Below the pieces are notes generated by a model. The model was not told the DNA's origin and did not search any database. It was given only the letters and a program-made list of their open reading frames with translations. 64,000 bases of DNA from Candidatus Helarchaeota archaeon. Lineage in GTDB: Archaea; Asgardarchaeota; Lokiarchaeia; Helarchaeales; HEL-GB-A. The stretch lies in the NCBI GenBank assembly GCA_013375405.1, contig JABXJU010000001.1, positions 1-64,000 on the forward strand, read 5' to 3'. The translations under genes were made by a program, and so were the position numbers. Below are positions 36,527-46,196 of the stretch, piece after piece. How positions within the stretch are numbered: the stretch's first letter is position 1; every line of letters begins with the position of its first letter.

Positions 36527-37678
36527 TTATAATTCAGAACCACAAAATTTACAAAAGAGTTCAGTGTTTCTATTCTCTAATCCGCAAAAAGGACAGTAAG
36601 CCATAGATGGCGCTCTTGGAATAGGTTGAGGAGGTGTTGTAGCTCTGTAAGCAATAGGTGGCGCTCTTGGGATAGGTTGAGGGGGTGGTGTAGCTCTCCA
36701 TATAATTCTTTGTTGATCTATAACAGGCTGTGTTTCTCTCCTTGATCTTGTATAACGCCGAGGCCTCTGGGTTCTCGGGATTTGTTGTTGCCGCCGATTC
36801 TTCTTATAAATTGCTATAGCGATGATATTTACCGCAATAACGATCAACATGACTAATATAACACGTCCGGCGCGAGAACGGGCCTGATCGAGATGAAGAA
36901 TATAGTCACCAGAACCCCCCGAATGTACAACAACTAAAGCATAATATCCTGTATTAGGTACCTCATACCGTATGGTTTCGTCACTACCATAACCTGAATT
37001 GGTGCTGCTTCTATAATACCCAGAATAACCGGTTGCCTGACCTAAATTTAAATAATAAAGGTAAAGATCATAATCTCCTGCAATTGGAACATCTAAAGTG
37101 AATTCGTATTTTTTTCCAGAAGTGAGATGTACTTCATAGATTTCAATACAATCAGAGCCGCTCAAATGATTTACATAAGAAGTCCCTATAGAAGAATATG
37201 AGGCAGTGGGTTCCCACTTAATATAGGCATTACCCGTTCCGGAAGACCTATAAACTTTTGGATAGTAATATGAGACGCCAGAAGATCGAACAACTACCCA
37301 ATTAAGAAGCCCTGGGCCTCTGGTCGAAGAAGCTATAGAACCCGAATAACTACTACTTGTATAAAGATATAAATAGAATCTATTTGCCGAAGAAGTCGGC
37401 CGAACCCATACAACATGATAATAATTACTATATGAACTACTAGTTCGATAATAATAGTTAGTATAAGATGATCCATAGTACTCATACATCGTATAATCGG
37501 CCGAGAGGATTTCTGGACTGCTTGGATTGCCTGAAGCGGTTGATTCGAAGGGTGTATCCGCCAGTAGGGAAACTAATCCGTTACTTTGCTGGTTTGAGGA
37601 CCCAAACAGTGCCATTCCAATAAATAATCCCAAAAAAACTCCAATTAAACACAGTTTAGAAAATTTATTGGATTCCAA
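36527..37678 (-). CDS. Secreted pre-peptidase-like domain protein with membrane anchor and cytoplasmic zinc ribbon
   Basis: The 383-residue protein has a signal segment (CLIGVFLGLFIGMALF) and an S/Y-rich exterior. It has a PPC-like beta domain (KYEFTLDVPIAGDYDLYLYY; YEVPNTGYYALVVVHSGG), then a helix (VILVMLIVIAVNIIAIAIY). The cytoplasmic tail is basic, with two copies of IPRAPP/AYRATTPP-like proline repeats, and ends in a zinc ribbon (CPFCGLENRNTELFCKFCG). An extracellular sensor domain joined across one helix to a cytosolic zinc ribbon is unusual. No enzyme activity is evident. Confidence 0.75.
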   Translation of the reverse strand: MESNKFSKLCLIGVFLGLFIGMALFGSSNQQSNGLVSLLADTPFESTASGNPSSPEILSADYTMYEYYGSSYTNYYYRTSSSYSNYYHVVWVRPTSSANRFYLYLYTSSSYSGSIASSTRGPGLLNWVVVRSSGVSYYYPKVYRSSGTGNAYIKWEPTASYSSIGTSYVNHLSGSDCIEIYEVHLTSGKKYEFTLDVPIAGDYDLYLYYLNLGQATGYSGYYRSSTNSGYGSDETIRYEVPNTGYYALVVVHSGGSGDYILHLDQARSRAGRVILVMLIVIAVNIIAIAIYKKNRRQQQIPRTQRPRRYTRSRRETQPVIDQQRIIWRATPPPQPIPRAPPIAYRATTPPQPIPRAPSMAYCPFCGLENRNTELFCKFCGSEL

Positions 37679-37837
37679 CGATCTCCCTACCTACTAACGC
37701 ACTTAATTAATAATAGTAAATACTAAAATAAATACGTTGTTAATTGGGAAGGTACTTGTTTTCGAAAGTTTCAGCAGGATAAAAATAAAAAATCACTTGT
37801 TGATCGTTATTACAAAATCTGTTAGGATGAAAGTCTT

Positions 37838-39028
37838 ATGGTAGATGCATTGAAAGGGTTGAAAATTATTGATTTGACGCTTCTATTCCCCGGGCCATTC
37901 GGAATGAAAGTTTTTGCAGATTTCGGGGCTGAGGTAATTAAAATTGAGAACCGCGCAAACCCCGATGCGACCAGAGGTTTACCCCCCCTCGTGGGTACGT
38001 CTGGGCGGAGACGTCAGAGTTTCTTTTATCATACTCTTAATAGGAACAAAAAGAGTTTGACTTTAAATCTCAAAAAACAAGAAGCACTTGAAATTTTCTA
38101 TAAACTTGCAAAAGAAGCCGATGTCATCGTTGAACAGTTCAGGCCGGGAGTAGTAAAAAAATTACGTGTCGATTATGAAACGATTAAGAAAATAAATCCC
38201 CGAATTATTTATTGCTCCATTACTGGTTATGGACAGGATGGGCCTTATCGTGATTTCCCCGGCCATGATTTAAATTATACTGCTTACGCGGGGGTCGCTG
38301 GTCTTAATCAATCGCGTGATGAGGAACCCATTTTGCCCGGCTTGCAAATTGCAGATATGGTGGGAGGTGGGCTGAATGCAGTTATTGGGATTTTACTTGC
38401 TTTATATGCACGACAGCATACAGGAAAGGGACAACATATCGATATCTCCATGATGGATGGGGTATTAGGTTTAAACCAAATGTTCTTAGCTCAATGGTTA
38501 GCTATGAGAGCGAAACCTAAATTAAAGGAACAGCCGCTGACAGGAGCCCTCCCGCAATATCAGATGATGAAATGTAAAGACGGGAAATATTTTAGTATTG
38601 GCGCACTGGAACCCAAATTCTATACCGCATTGTTGCGCCAAATCGGGCGGGAAGATCTCCTCAAAGGATCGTTTTCAAGAGCCCAAGTCTTTGAAGAATT
38701 GAACAAGACCTTCCTTACCAAGGATCGGGATACTTGGACCAAGGAAATTAACGATTGTGAATTTAATGATGCAAAAATGGTTGCACCCGTTTATGAAGTT
38801 GATGAAGTCGAGAATGATCCTCAAGTACAGGCTCGGAATTTAATTATCGATGTTGAAACACCTCATGGTACAATTAAACAAATCGGATTTCCTATTAAAC
38901 TCTCTGAAACCCCCGCTACATTAAAATTCTGCGCGCCAACCGTAGGCCAACACAATGAAGAAATTCTTGGAACTCTTGGGTACTCACCTGAAGAAGTAAA
39001 AGCTTTAAGAAAAAAGAAGGTAATTTAA
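37838..39028 (+). CDS. Family III CoA transferase, alpha-methylacyl-CoA racemase-like
   Basis: The 396-residue CaiB/BaiF protein has the N-terminal Rossmann motif PFGMKVFADFGAEVIKIE and KKSLTLNLKK. The catalytic aspartate region reads FPGHDLNYTAYAGVAG, followed by GKGQHIDISMMDG. The GHD-x-NY-x-A pattern is nearer to alpha-methylacyl-CoA racemase than to formyl- or succinyl-CoA transferases. It may epimerise branched acyl-CoAs, for instance from lipid breakdown. GGATGA lies before the ATG at 37838. It is a single gene. Confidence 0.82.
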   Translation: MVDALKGLKIIDLTLLFPGPFGMKVFADFGAEVIKIENRANPDATRGLPPLVGTSGRRRQSFFYHTLNRNKKSLTLNLKKQEALEIFYKLAKEADVIVEQFRPGVVKKLRVDYETIKKINPRIIYCSITGYGQDGPYRDFPGHDLNYTAYAGVAGLNQSRDEEPILPGLQIADMVGGGLNAVIGILLALYARQHTGKGQHIDISMMDGVLGLNQMFLAQWLAMRAKPKLKEQPLTGALPQYQMMKCKDGKYFSIGALEPKFYTALLRQIGREDLLKGSFSRAQVFEELNKTFLTKDRDTWTKEINDCEFNDAKMVAPVYEVDEVENDPQVQARNLIIDVETPHGTIKQIGFPIKLSETPATLKFCAPTVGQHNEEILGTLGYSPEEVKALRKKKVI

Positions 39029-39038
39029 AATTCTTTTA

Positions 39039-39491
39039 TTAAAATCGATCTTCAGGTAGTACTAAATTCACGTCCTCAAATGCTTTCGGATCTTTGGTTA
39101 ATTTCGTGAGAATTTCCGTTACTATCTCATTATTTTGGCTAACTTTAATAACGAAATCATCAGGTCGTAATCCTCGTACTTCAAAATTAAAGGCATCCGT
39201 GAGTGACAGGAGAACTCCCATTTTTTCTTTCGTTTTTTTCAAGGTCAGTAAAATCAAGGCAGTTTTTGCACGTGGAATTGTTTCTTTATCACATTCTACT
39301 TTTTTGACATTTGGGAGTTTACTATAATGATCTTGTTTTTTGACAACCTTTGTAACATCTTGCAGGATATAGCGCTCGATGATAGGCGGCTTCATGATAT
39401 CTTGCGTGTCCGTAAAAATTAGAACAATATCATCCTCTTGCCCGGCCTTAATCCCTTCTAACGTTACCATCCATTTAGTCATGAGATTCAT
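39039..39491 (-). CDS. Hypothetical alpha/beta protein
   Basis: The 150-residue protein has no signal peptide, membrane segment or cysteine cluster. It alternates strand- and helix-like segments (DDIVLIFTDTQDIM, TALILLTLKKTKE, MGVLLSLTDAFNFEV). The ATG at 39491 opens the frame; a second ATG lies three codons later. It converges closely on the racemase-like gene (10-nt gap). Not recognised. Confidence 0.55.
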   Translation of the reverse strand: MNLMTKWMVTLEGIKAGQEDDIVLIFTDTQDIMKPPIIERYILQDVTKVVKKQDHYSKLPNVKKVECDKETIPRAKTALILLTLKKTKEKMGVLLSLTDAFNFEVRGLRPDDFVIKVSQNNEIVTEILTKLTKDPKAFEDVNLVLPEDRF

Positions 39492-39532
39492 CTCGAGATT
39501 TTTCTTTTTTAAATTTTAGCGATAATCCCTTA

Positions 39533-39820
39533 TTAAGTTTTTATGAAGTATAAATAACAAAACCACACCAGTTGAACTAAAAATACAATTGTTCCAATGA
39601 GTTTGAGACGATTTTCGTCTTGAACTGAGTCCGGAAGACGTTTCATTACTGAGATATCTTTGGTTTCAGCAAGTATATCATCTATAAAGAAAAACAATCC
39701 AAATCCCAAATAAATTCCAGCCCAAATAAAACTAGATTTCGAAAACAGAAATCCTGATTCAATGATCATCACAACCCCGAGCCATAAATGGTGTAACACG
39801 TATTTTTTCAGGAAGCTCAT
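39533..39820 (-). CDS. Small three-span membrane protein
   Basis: The 95-residue protein has hydrophobic stretches near its start (YVLHHLWLGVVMIIESGFL), middle (SFIWAGIYLGFGLFFFIDDIL) and end (LIGTIVFLVQLVWFCYLYF). No motif ties it to a known family. It follows an ATG at 39820 with upstream GAGACGAATACT, a weak ribosome-binding site. Confidence 0.55.
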   Translation of the reverse strand: MSFLKKYVLHHLWLGVVMIIESGFLFSKSSFIWAGIYLGFGLFFFIDDILAETKDISVMKRLPDSVQDENRLKLIGTIVFLVQLVWFCYLYFIKT

Positions 39821-39987
39821 AGTATTCGTCTCATTCCTAAATTAGAAAGCTTTCTTATCTGTTATCGCTTTATTGATTTATTTTCTTCTTGAAGTTAAGA
39901 AAATTGCGCATAATTACCATCACTCTTAAATAAGAGGGTAAATAATCTGAAATCAGAGAACAATTTGTTTTTCCAAACTCTCTTTAG

Positions 39988-40326
39988 GTGCATGATTTGG
40001 CGACAAATGATAAATCGAAGAAAGAGGGGAAAGTAACAGTTAATGTGCATTTTTTGGGTTTCTCTCAAGATAATGTCGGAGTCCGAGATATTACAATTAG
40101 CTTAGAAGGTCTAATTAACTTAAAGGACTTATTAAAAGAGTTAGCAACAAAAATCGGCCCTAAATTCCACGAGAATGTCTTTGACCCACATTCAGGTAAA
40201 CTAAGTGATAAAAATACTATTATAATAAATGGGCGTCATTATTCTGCTCTTGATGGACTAGAAACTCCATTGAAAAGTGGAGATGAAATCTCCTTTTTTC
40301 CACCCTTGGGTGGTGGTTCATTCTAA
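39988..40326 (+). CDS. MoaD/ThiS-family ubiquitin-like protein with extended C-terminus
   Basis: The 112-residue protein has a beta-grasp pattern: KVTVNVHFLGF, a central helix (LKDLLKELATKIG), then NTIIINGRH and SGDEISFFPPLGG. Family members end in a free Gly-Gly, which is activated for sulfur transfer in molybdo/tungstopterin synthesis. Here the end reads PPLGGGSF, two residues past the glycines. The nearest start is GTG 39988. It is upstream of an AOR gene, so a role in making its tungstopterin cofactor is likely. Alternatively it could be a conjugating ubiquitin-like protein needing trimming. Confidence 0.8.
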   Translation: MHDLATNDKSKKEGKVTVNVHFLGFSQDNVGVRDITISLEGLINLKDLLKELATKIGPKFHENVFDPHSGKLSDKNTIIINGRHYSALDGLETPLKSGDEISFFPPLGGGSF

Positions 40327-40605
40327 AATTTCATGTAATGGTTTCTCGTGGCATTTCATTTTTTGAATATTCGATGACAATATCCAATGTTTCAATTTGT
40401 AGTTTTAGCACTTTTTCATTAATAAAAAAGTATAAATGAATATTCCCTTATTGTTTTTTAGAAATTTCCAGACAGTGAATACGACAAGCTTGAACGAGGA
40501 AGCTTGAATTTAGTTAAGAAAAATAATGCTGAATGAAAATAATTGTGAGAAACCTTAAATTATGTTAAGGAAAAATTCGGAAAAAAAAAAATTGAGGTTA
40601 ATTAT

Positions 40606-42453
40606 ATGAAAGGATATGCAGGAAAAGCAATTAGGGCGAACTTAACAACAGGAAAAATTAATTTTGATACTCTTACGGAAGAGTTTTGTGAGAAGTGGAT
40701 TGGTGGTTACGGATTTGCTGCTAAAATTCTCTGGGATGAATTAAAAGCCGGTCTTGATCCCCTCAATCCTGATAATGTACTTATTTATGCTATGGGGCCA
40801 GTGCCCGGAACGATCCTCCCCACTAGTTCGAAGTATGGGGTCTTTGCGAAATCCCCCTTGACAGGGCTCTTCGGCATGGCAATTTCTTCGGGAAGCGTTG
40901 GGCAGCAATTGAAACGCGCTGGATACGATATGATTATTATCACGGGGCGCGCCGAGAAACCTGTCTACATGATGGTAGACGACAATGATGTAACACTCAA
41001 ATCAGCGGAGCACCTTTGGGGCGAAAGAGATTGCTGGGAGACAGAAGATATTATTCGGGAAGAAATGAGTGATATGAAGATTGCTGTTGCTTCAATTGGA
41101 CAGGCAGGCGAAAATCTTTCGAAAATTGCTTGCATTACTAATGATCGGAACCGTCAAGCGGGGCGAACTGGTATGGGAACTGTGATGGGATCTAAAAATT
41201 TGAAAGCCATCGCTATGAGGGGTTCTAAAGAGGTAGAAGTGGCACAGAAAGATGAGTTTATGCAAAAAGCTTTAAAATTAATTAAAATAGCGAATGGCCC
41301 TGCTACAAAAAAATACCGTGATTTGGGAACCCCTGCAAATGTAATGGTGTTCCAAAAACTCGGTATCTTACCCACCCGAAATTTCCAAGAGGGACGATTC
41401 GAAGCTGCCGAAATAGTGAGTGGGGAGACGATGAGGGATAAATGGGTAGCTAAAAAATCTGCTTGTTCATGTTGTCCCATTGGTTGTGACCATATTTGTA
41501 CTGCTGTAGAAGGCCCATACGCAGGAACCGTTTCCAGTGTTGATTTTGAATCAATCTTTGCACTCGGAACTTGCTGCGGACTCGACTATTTTCCGGCAAT
41601 TATACGTGCTATTGAACTTTGCGACCGATACGGGATCGATACGATGTCTGGGGGCGTGACCATCTCCCACGCAATGGAATGTTTCGAAAAAGGGCTTATT
41701 ACTACAGATGATACTGGTGGAATCGAATTGAAATTTGGTAATCATGAAGCGGAGATTCAATTCATTGAGGATATGACCTTTAGAAAAACCAAAGCGGGTG
41801 ATATCTGGGCTGATGGAAGCAAAGCAGCTGCAGAGAAAATTGGGAAAGGCTCCGACCATTTTGCCATGCATAGTAAAGGACTCGAATTACCTGGCTATTT
41901 ACTCCGAGGACTGAAAACTGCCGCAGTCGGTTTTGCCGTTTCTATCCGTGGTGGCTGTCATCTTCGTAATGGTGCTTATTCTCCAGACGTCAAAGGTAAA
42001 TTCGATCGCCTTAAAGAAGAACCAGGTCGCGCTAAAGCTATAATCGGAACGGAAAATATCTATGGAATAATTGATTCGTTAATAATCTGTAAATTCACAC
42101 GAGGCATCTATGAAAACGATGATGAAATGGCCGAGGTCTATAATCTCATAACTGGTATTCCAATGGACGCCGCCAAATTGAAAGTAACTGGAGAACGCAT
42201 CGTAAATCTATCCAAATGCTTTAATATTCGTGAAGGATGGAAAAAAGGTGATGATACACTTCCGCCTCGTTGCTTTAAAGATCCTGTTGAGACAGGTGAT
42301 GTGAAAAACGTAGTTGTGGATGAAAAGGGTTTCACCCAAATGGTGGAAGAATACTATGTTGACCGTGGCTGGACCAAAGAAGGGATTCCAACAGCGGCTA
42401 AATTGAAAAAACTTGGCCTTCAATTTGCAATAGAAGGTGTGGGGGCGAAATAA
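40606..42453 (+). CDS. aor: Aldehyde ferredoxin oxidoreductase (AOR family, tungstopterin)
   Basis: The 615-residue protein begins MKGYAGKAIRANLTTGKI and has the pterin-binding segments SPLTGLFGMAISSGSVG and RQAGRTGMGTVMGSKNLKAI. Cluster ligands lie in CSCCPIGCDHIC with a fourth cysteine in LIICKF. AOR oxidises aldehydes to acids and reduces ferredoxin. The following 4Fe-4S protein begins inside its stop codon (TAATG), so the two are coupled; such a pair is typical of the bacterial/archaeal two-subunit AORs. The MoaD-like gene before it fits cofactor supply. Confidence 0.93.
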   Translation: MKGYAGKAIRANLTTGKINFDTLTEEFCEKWIGGYGFAAKILWDELKAGLDPLNPDNVLIYAMGPVPGTILPTSSKYGVFAKSPLTGLFGMAISSGSVGQQLKRAGYDMIIITGRAEKPVYMMVDDNDVTLKSAEHLWGERDCWETEDIIREEMSDMKIAVASIGQAGENLSKIACITNDRNRQAGRTGMGTVMGSKNLKAIAMRGSKEVEVAQKDEFMQKALKLIKIANGPATKKYRDLGTPANVMVFQKLGILPTRNFQEGRFEAAEIVSGETMRDKWVAKKSACSCCPIGCDHICTAVEGPYAGTVSSVDFESIFALGTCCGLDYFPAIIRAIELCDRYGIDTMSGGVTISHAMECFEKGLITTDDTGGIELKFGNHEAEIQFIEDMTFRKTKAGDIWADGSKAAAEKIGKGSDHFAMHSKGLELPGYLLRGLKTAAVGFAVSIRGGCHLRNGAYSPDVKGKFDRLKEEPGRAKAIIGTENIYGIIDSLIICKFTRGIYENDDEMAEVYNLITGIPMDAAKLKVTGERIVNLSKCFNIREGWKKGDDTLPPRCFKDPVETGDVKNVVVDEKGFTQMVEEYYVDRGWTKEGIPTAAKLKKLGLQFAIEGVGAK

Positions 42454-42941
42454 TGCAAAAAGTATTAGTTGTTGATCCGGAAAAATGCACTGGTTGTGAA
42501 GTCTGTGATTTTGTCTGCTCTATGGAAAAATATGGAACGTTTAATCCTCTTCATGCCCGAATTCGCACAATTCGGATTGAACCAGTTATCAACATGGCCA
42601 TTGGCTGCCAATTCTGTTTAGAAGCACCATGTGTACATGCATGTCCCTATAAATCATTAGAGAAGAGTGAAGAAACGGGGATTATCAAGGTTGATGATGA
42701 TAAATGCGTCGGCTGTGGCTTTTGCATACGCGCCTGCGACTTCGGCGCTATCTGCTTCAATCTTAAAACGGAGAAGGTCATTATCTGTGATCTCTGCCAA
42801 GATCGTGATAACGGACCTGCATGTGTTGAATATTGTCCCAAAGAATGCATTGAACACACAACGCTCGAGTCCTTTTCCCAACAAGTACGCAAAAAAGCTG
42901 TGAATAAATTACTTGAAAGTATTGCAAAACAGGCAAAATAA
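42453..42941 (+). CDS. Polyferredoxin-type 4Fe-4S subunit of AOR
   Basis: The 162-residue protein carries four cluster motifs: CTGCEVCDFVCS, CQFCLEAPCVHACP, CVGCGFCIRACD and CDLCQDRDNGPACVEYCP. This is the layout of DmsB/HycB/AorA electron-transfer subunits. It overlaps the AOR stop by one base. It should carry electrons from the tungsten enzyme to ferredoxin or another acceptor. Confidence 0.92.
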   Translation: MQKVLVVDPEKCTGCEVCDFVCSMEKYGTFNPLHARIRTIRIEPVINMAIGCQFCLEAPCVHACPYKSLEKSEETGIIKVDDDKCVGCGFCIRACDFGAICFNLKTEKVIICDLCQDRDNGPACVEYCPKECIEHTTLESFSQQVRKKAVNKLLESIAKQAK

Positions 42942-42985
42942 ATAAAAATTTCTCCTTTTTTATTCATTTTTTTTAATCTTCTTTT

Positions 42986-43016
42986 ATTTCGTCTTATTGG
43001 CAGACGAAATTTTTAA
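42986..43016 (+). terminator. Hairpin plus T-run terminator after the AOR operon
   Basis: ATTTCGTC (42986-42993) and GACGAAAT (43003-43010) form a perfect 8-bp stem with a 9-nt loop, followed by TTTTT. Earlier T-runs at 42954-42974 add to the signal. It resembles an intrinsic terminator. Confidence 0.55.
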
Positions 43017-43157
43017 TTATCATTCTTTCCGAGAATTGTGACAATACTTAAAAGGAATCATTTCCTAACTAGCAGAAATAGATCAGAAACCTTTAGATGT
43101 TTTCTTATTATATAATATTTTCTAAGTTGGAAGGTTTTATCAAAAGAAGGTTCAGGT

Positions 43158-44036
43158 TTGGAGCGAGAAAAATTGGATGATTCGGATCTTATAGCGAAGA
43201 TCAAAAAGGATACCAAGAATTTTAACAATATCCTTTGGGATATTCTTACTCCATTTGAACGAGGAAGGGTCCTCAAGCGAATTAAGAAACAAACGCCAGA
43301 AATTCAATATGAAACAAATTCAGTGACCGACGTCAAGAAACTGGCCGAGAAAACACCTACAGAAACGGTTGCCCTAACTCCTGAAATAACTGATGATAAG
43401 TCAATAGAAGATGAAGTACCCAAACCAAAAGATTTTGAAGGCGGAGAAGAAAAAAATAAATTTAATGTATGGGATTTAAAAACCAAGTACCGCGTAGCCT
43501 TTGCAGATATGATTGAACAGCGTACAACTATGATGAAGTTCCTTCTAGATAATTATGGCATAGAAACAGTAGAAAAATTCTTCCTATCCGATAATCCTGA
43601 ATGGGCCGAGAAATTAAAGGTAGGGAAGATGAAAAAGATCTTCGCTAAGATGATCTCCAAGCTAGCCCCTTCTCTCCTGATGAGGCGTCTTACTGGTATA
43701 ATCGTGTCTCAAGCTCAGTACTTAGTTGGTATTGACTATATTACAGTCACTGAGTTGACCGATAATTGCGAAATACTCGAAATTTCGAATTGTCCGGTCC
43801 TTAAACAATTTAAAAAAACCATTAAGGCATTAAAATTTAGTAATCTTGAGAGACGCTACGTTTGTTCTTTTGCCTGTGTTCCGGTTCTTGCTCAAATGTG
43901 TGCAGTGGGGAATTGTAACCTCAAAGCTGATTACACTGATAAAGGCTGTTATTTGATAATAACCCTAAAACCTAAAGAATCTGCGGAATCAAAACAAAGT
44001 CAACCAACCACTCTGATTAAAAACGGCCCTTTATGA
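43158..44036 (+). CDS. Cysteine-containing sensor-like protein (V4R/ATC-hydrolase-like), function unknown
   Basis: The 292-residue protein starts at TTG 43158 after AGAAGG. The first 110 residues are charged and probably disordered. The rest has helices, then a cysteine-rich alpha/beta end (NCEILEISNCPVLKQF; YVCSFACVPVLAQMCAVGNC; DKGCYLIITLK). This end recalls the small-molecule-binding V4R and L-2-amino-thiazoline-4-carboxylate hydrolase families, and the protein at 52724-53407 has a related look. The match is by eye and weak. Confidence 0.5.
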   Translation: MEREKLDDSDLIAKIKKDTKNFNNILWDILTPFERGRVLKRIKKQTPEIQYETNSVTDVKKLAEKTPTETVALTPEITDDKSIEDEVPKPKDFEGGEEKNKFNVWDLKTKYRVAFADMIEQRTTMMKFLLDNYGIETVEKFFLSDNPEWAEKLKVGKMKKIFAKMISKLAPSLLMRRLTGIIVSQAQYLVGIDYITVTELTDNCEILEISNCPVLKQFKKTIKALKFSNLERRYVCSFACVPVLAQMCAVGNCNLKADYTDKGCYLIITLKPKESAESKQSQPTTLIKNGPL

Positions 44037-44184
44037 TAAATCATTTTTTAATCTTTTACCAATCCTGTTAATTTTTCATTTAGTTCCAATTAAAACAGAT
44101 TATTTAATAAAGTTTCCCCCATACTCTCTATCACAATGAGATTTATATCGGTTTTGATTACTGCTCTTATCTTTTTAGCACTTA

Positions 44185-46188
44185 TCAAAGAAGATTTTTC
44201 TTTAAGGCATAAGCATAAGGGTTTTTTCGAGTAACTTTTATAATTTTTCTCAACGGTCTTTGTTTGAAATATTTCGAAATTTGATGCGATGTTAGTTCAA
44301 TTCCCTCTTTATTTAATTTTGAACTTATTTCATTTGCGGTTAAACTCAATTTTGCCTCCGCAAGCTTCGCAATAATCAAAATCAGATTTTCTTCTGGGAA
44401 AATTTTATTATTTTCTAATTCATTACGTACTCTTTCCAAATATTCCATCTGTTTTTTCCCAAACCGCCGGATTCGCCTAGTTTCTCGTTCTAAAGTCCTA
44501 TCATCTAATTCTAAATCACTAACAAATTTCCCTTGACAACGTCCACAAAACCACTGTGATACATCATCGGTCTTAAAGAAATCGCGAAGCGTATCAATAT
44601 TCATCTCATGTCCATTTTCACAGGTAACAGTTTTTATATCAAGGATTTTGCTAATATTGAAATCTTGACTCCGATGAATTGCTAAATTATATCTCCCTCC
44701 ATAGCGATTAATAGTTAAGAATCCTTGGTCCATGAGATAAATCTCAAGATTTGGGCGGCCTTGCCGAATAAATAATTTATGGACGAGAAAATGATTTTGC
44801 AACGTGTAAATCATTTTTTTCACATCATCTGAACAATCGACGGGAAGGTTAAAAACACCAATATTTTCCTTAACAAACTTTGAGTCATTATCAAGAACAA
44901 CCATCCGAGAAACAAGTTTTGGCCAAGCCTTATCATCCAAGGGAATTAATTTTTGAGAAATTCCAGTCGATAGAGTGCGAAGGTTTTGTTCATAAAATTT
45001 TGTAGAGTATTTTAAAAGATCGCTTACAGTTATTCTCTGATTAATAGCCCATTTTTCTCCTGGGTCAGTCGCAAATTCAAGGATATACCCAATATTTCGT
45101 ACAACGTTAAAAGTTATTAAGAAGAACGTTTGAAAAAACGTTTCCTTCTCCTCCTCATAATTGAAAAAATCCTCCAATTGAATATTTCGATTATATTTTT
45201 TATTATAATATTCGATTCGTTTTTCTAATATGGTCTTGAGAATCTGAGCCTCGCGATTTAAATAATGGTCGTACCTAATTGCCTCTTCTATATGATAACC
45301 CTTATCTAGAAATGCCTCACCAACCCCGATTCGGCGTAGTTGAGAAGAATATATGAAATCCTCTGGATATGCTCCAATATTCACAAAAAAATTAAGATTT
45401 TCTTTAAAATATAAATTAAAAAAATCTCCGAGCACATACTTTTGCAAGATTTCTTGAACTTTTGATGTCAGCTTTTTATCTAATGGATAAATACCCGAAA
45501 ATTCATCAAGAAATAGAATAATAGCATCAAATTTTAACTCATTTAACAAATATTTAATGAGTTCGCAGATATAGATCATGTTTTTCTGTATTTCTTCTTC
45601 AATTAGTTCGGTGGAAAATTTTTTAACATGAGCTTTGGCTTCTTCATTTATTTTAAAGAAGAATTTTTTCATCTTTTCTGCATCCATCTCTTCTAAAGAT
45701 GGTTTATCGAATTTGAAAATCTCAAAAAAGGTGCCTGTTTTGATTCCTATCTCTTTAATTACTTGATCTTTCTTTTTTTCCTTAAAAAAGCCGACTCGCG
45801 CCGATTCAAGTGCATTTATCAATTTTTTTAAAAAGGCAAAGAAAAAAACGAAAATGGTACTTTCCATCTCCGCAAAAATTCTCCCCAAGCAAATTTGCTT
45901 TAGGTCGATATAAATTACAATATTTTTTTTGTTTTTCTGCAACTCCGAAATCGCTTTTAAAAAATAAAATGTCTTCCCCGATCCTTTCACACCATAATAA
46001 ATTTTATTTCGGAATTCCATTATATCATTTAAAATAATATCGTTTCCATCTTGATCTTGGATGAGTGGAACATAGAAAGCATTCAATTTTTCCCATTTTG
46101 TTTTTTCAGAATAATACTCTTCGAAAAGTGCTGCTTTTAAATCCCCTTTCAATTCATCGATAATCTCGAAAGGATTATACAATTCCAT
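44185..46188 (-). CDS. STAND/ORC-like P-loop ATPase with zinc ribbon and winged-helix tail
   Basis: The 667-residue protein has Walker A GVKGSGKT (66-73), Walker B AIILFLDEFSG (about 220-230) and a sensor-like NFFVNIGAYP. A helical middle follows, then a zinc ribbon (CENGHEMN...CGRCQGKF) and a C-terminal winged helix (ISSKLNKEGIELTSHQISKYF). The layout fits AAA/STAND ATPases with nucleic-acid or signal modules. It lies 8 nt after the small membrane protein in the same direction, so the two may act as a pair. Function is unknown; no nuclease or protease domain is visible. Confidence 0.75.
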   Translation of the reverse strand: MELYNPFEIIDELKGDLKAALFEEYYSEKTKWEKLNAFYVPLIQDQDGNDIILNDIMEFRNKIYYGVKGSGKTFYFLKAISELQKNKKNIVIYIDLKQICLGRIFAEMESTIFVFFFAFLKKLINALESARVGFFKEKKKDQVIKEIGIKTGTFFEIFKFDKPSLEEMDAEKMKKFFFKINEEAKAHVKKFSTELIEEEIQKNMIYICELIKYLLNELKFDAIILFLDEFSGIYPLDKKLTSKVQEILQKYVLGDFFNLYFKENLNFFVNIGAYPEDFIYSSQLRRIGVGEAFLDKGYHIEEAIRYDHYLNREAQILKTILEKRIEYYNKKYNRNIQLEDFFNYEEEKETFFQTFFLITFNVVRNIGYILEFATDPGEKWAINQRITVSDLLKYSTKFYEQNLRTLSTGISQKLIPLDDKAWPKLVSRMVVLDNDSKFVKENIGVFNLPVDCSDDVKKMIYTLQNHFLVHKLFIRQGRPNLEIYLMDQGFLTINRYGGRYNLAIHRSQDFNISKILDIKTVTCENGHEMNIDTLRDFFKTDDVSQWFCGRCQGKFVSDLELDDRTLERETRRIRRFGKKQMEYLERVRNELENNKIFPEENLILIIAKLAEAKLSLTANEISSKLNKEGIELTSHQISKYFKQRPLRKIIKVTRKNPYAYALKKNLL

Positions 46189-46196
46189 TCTTCATC

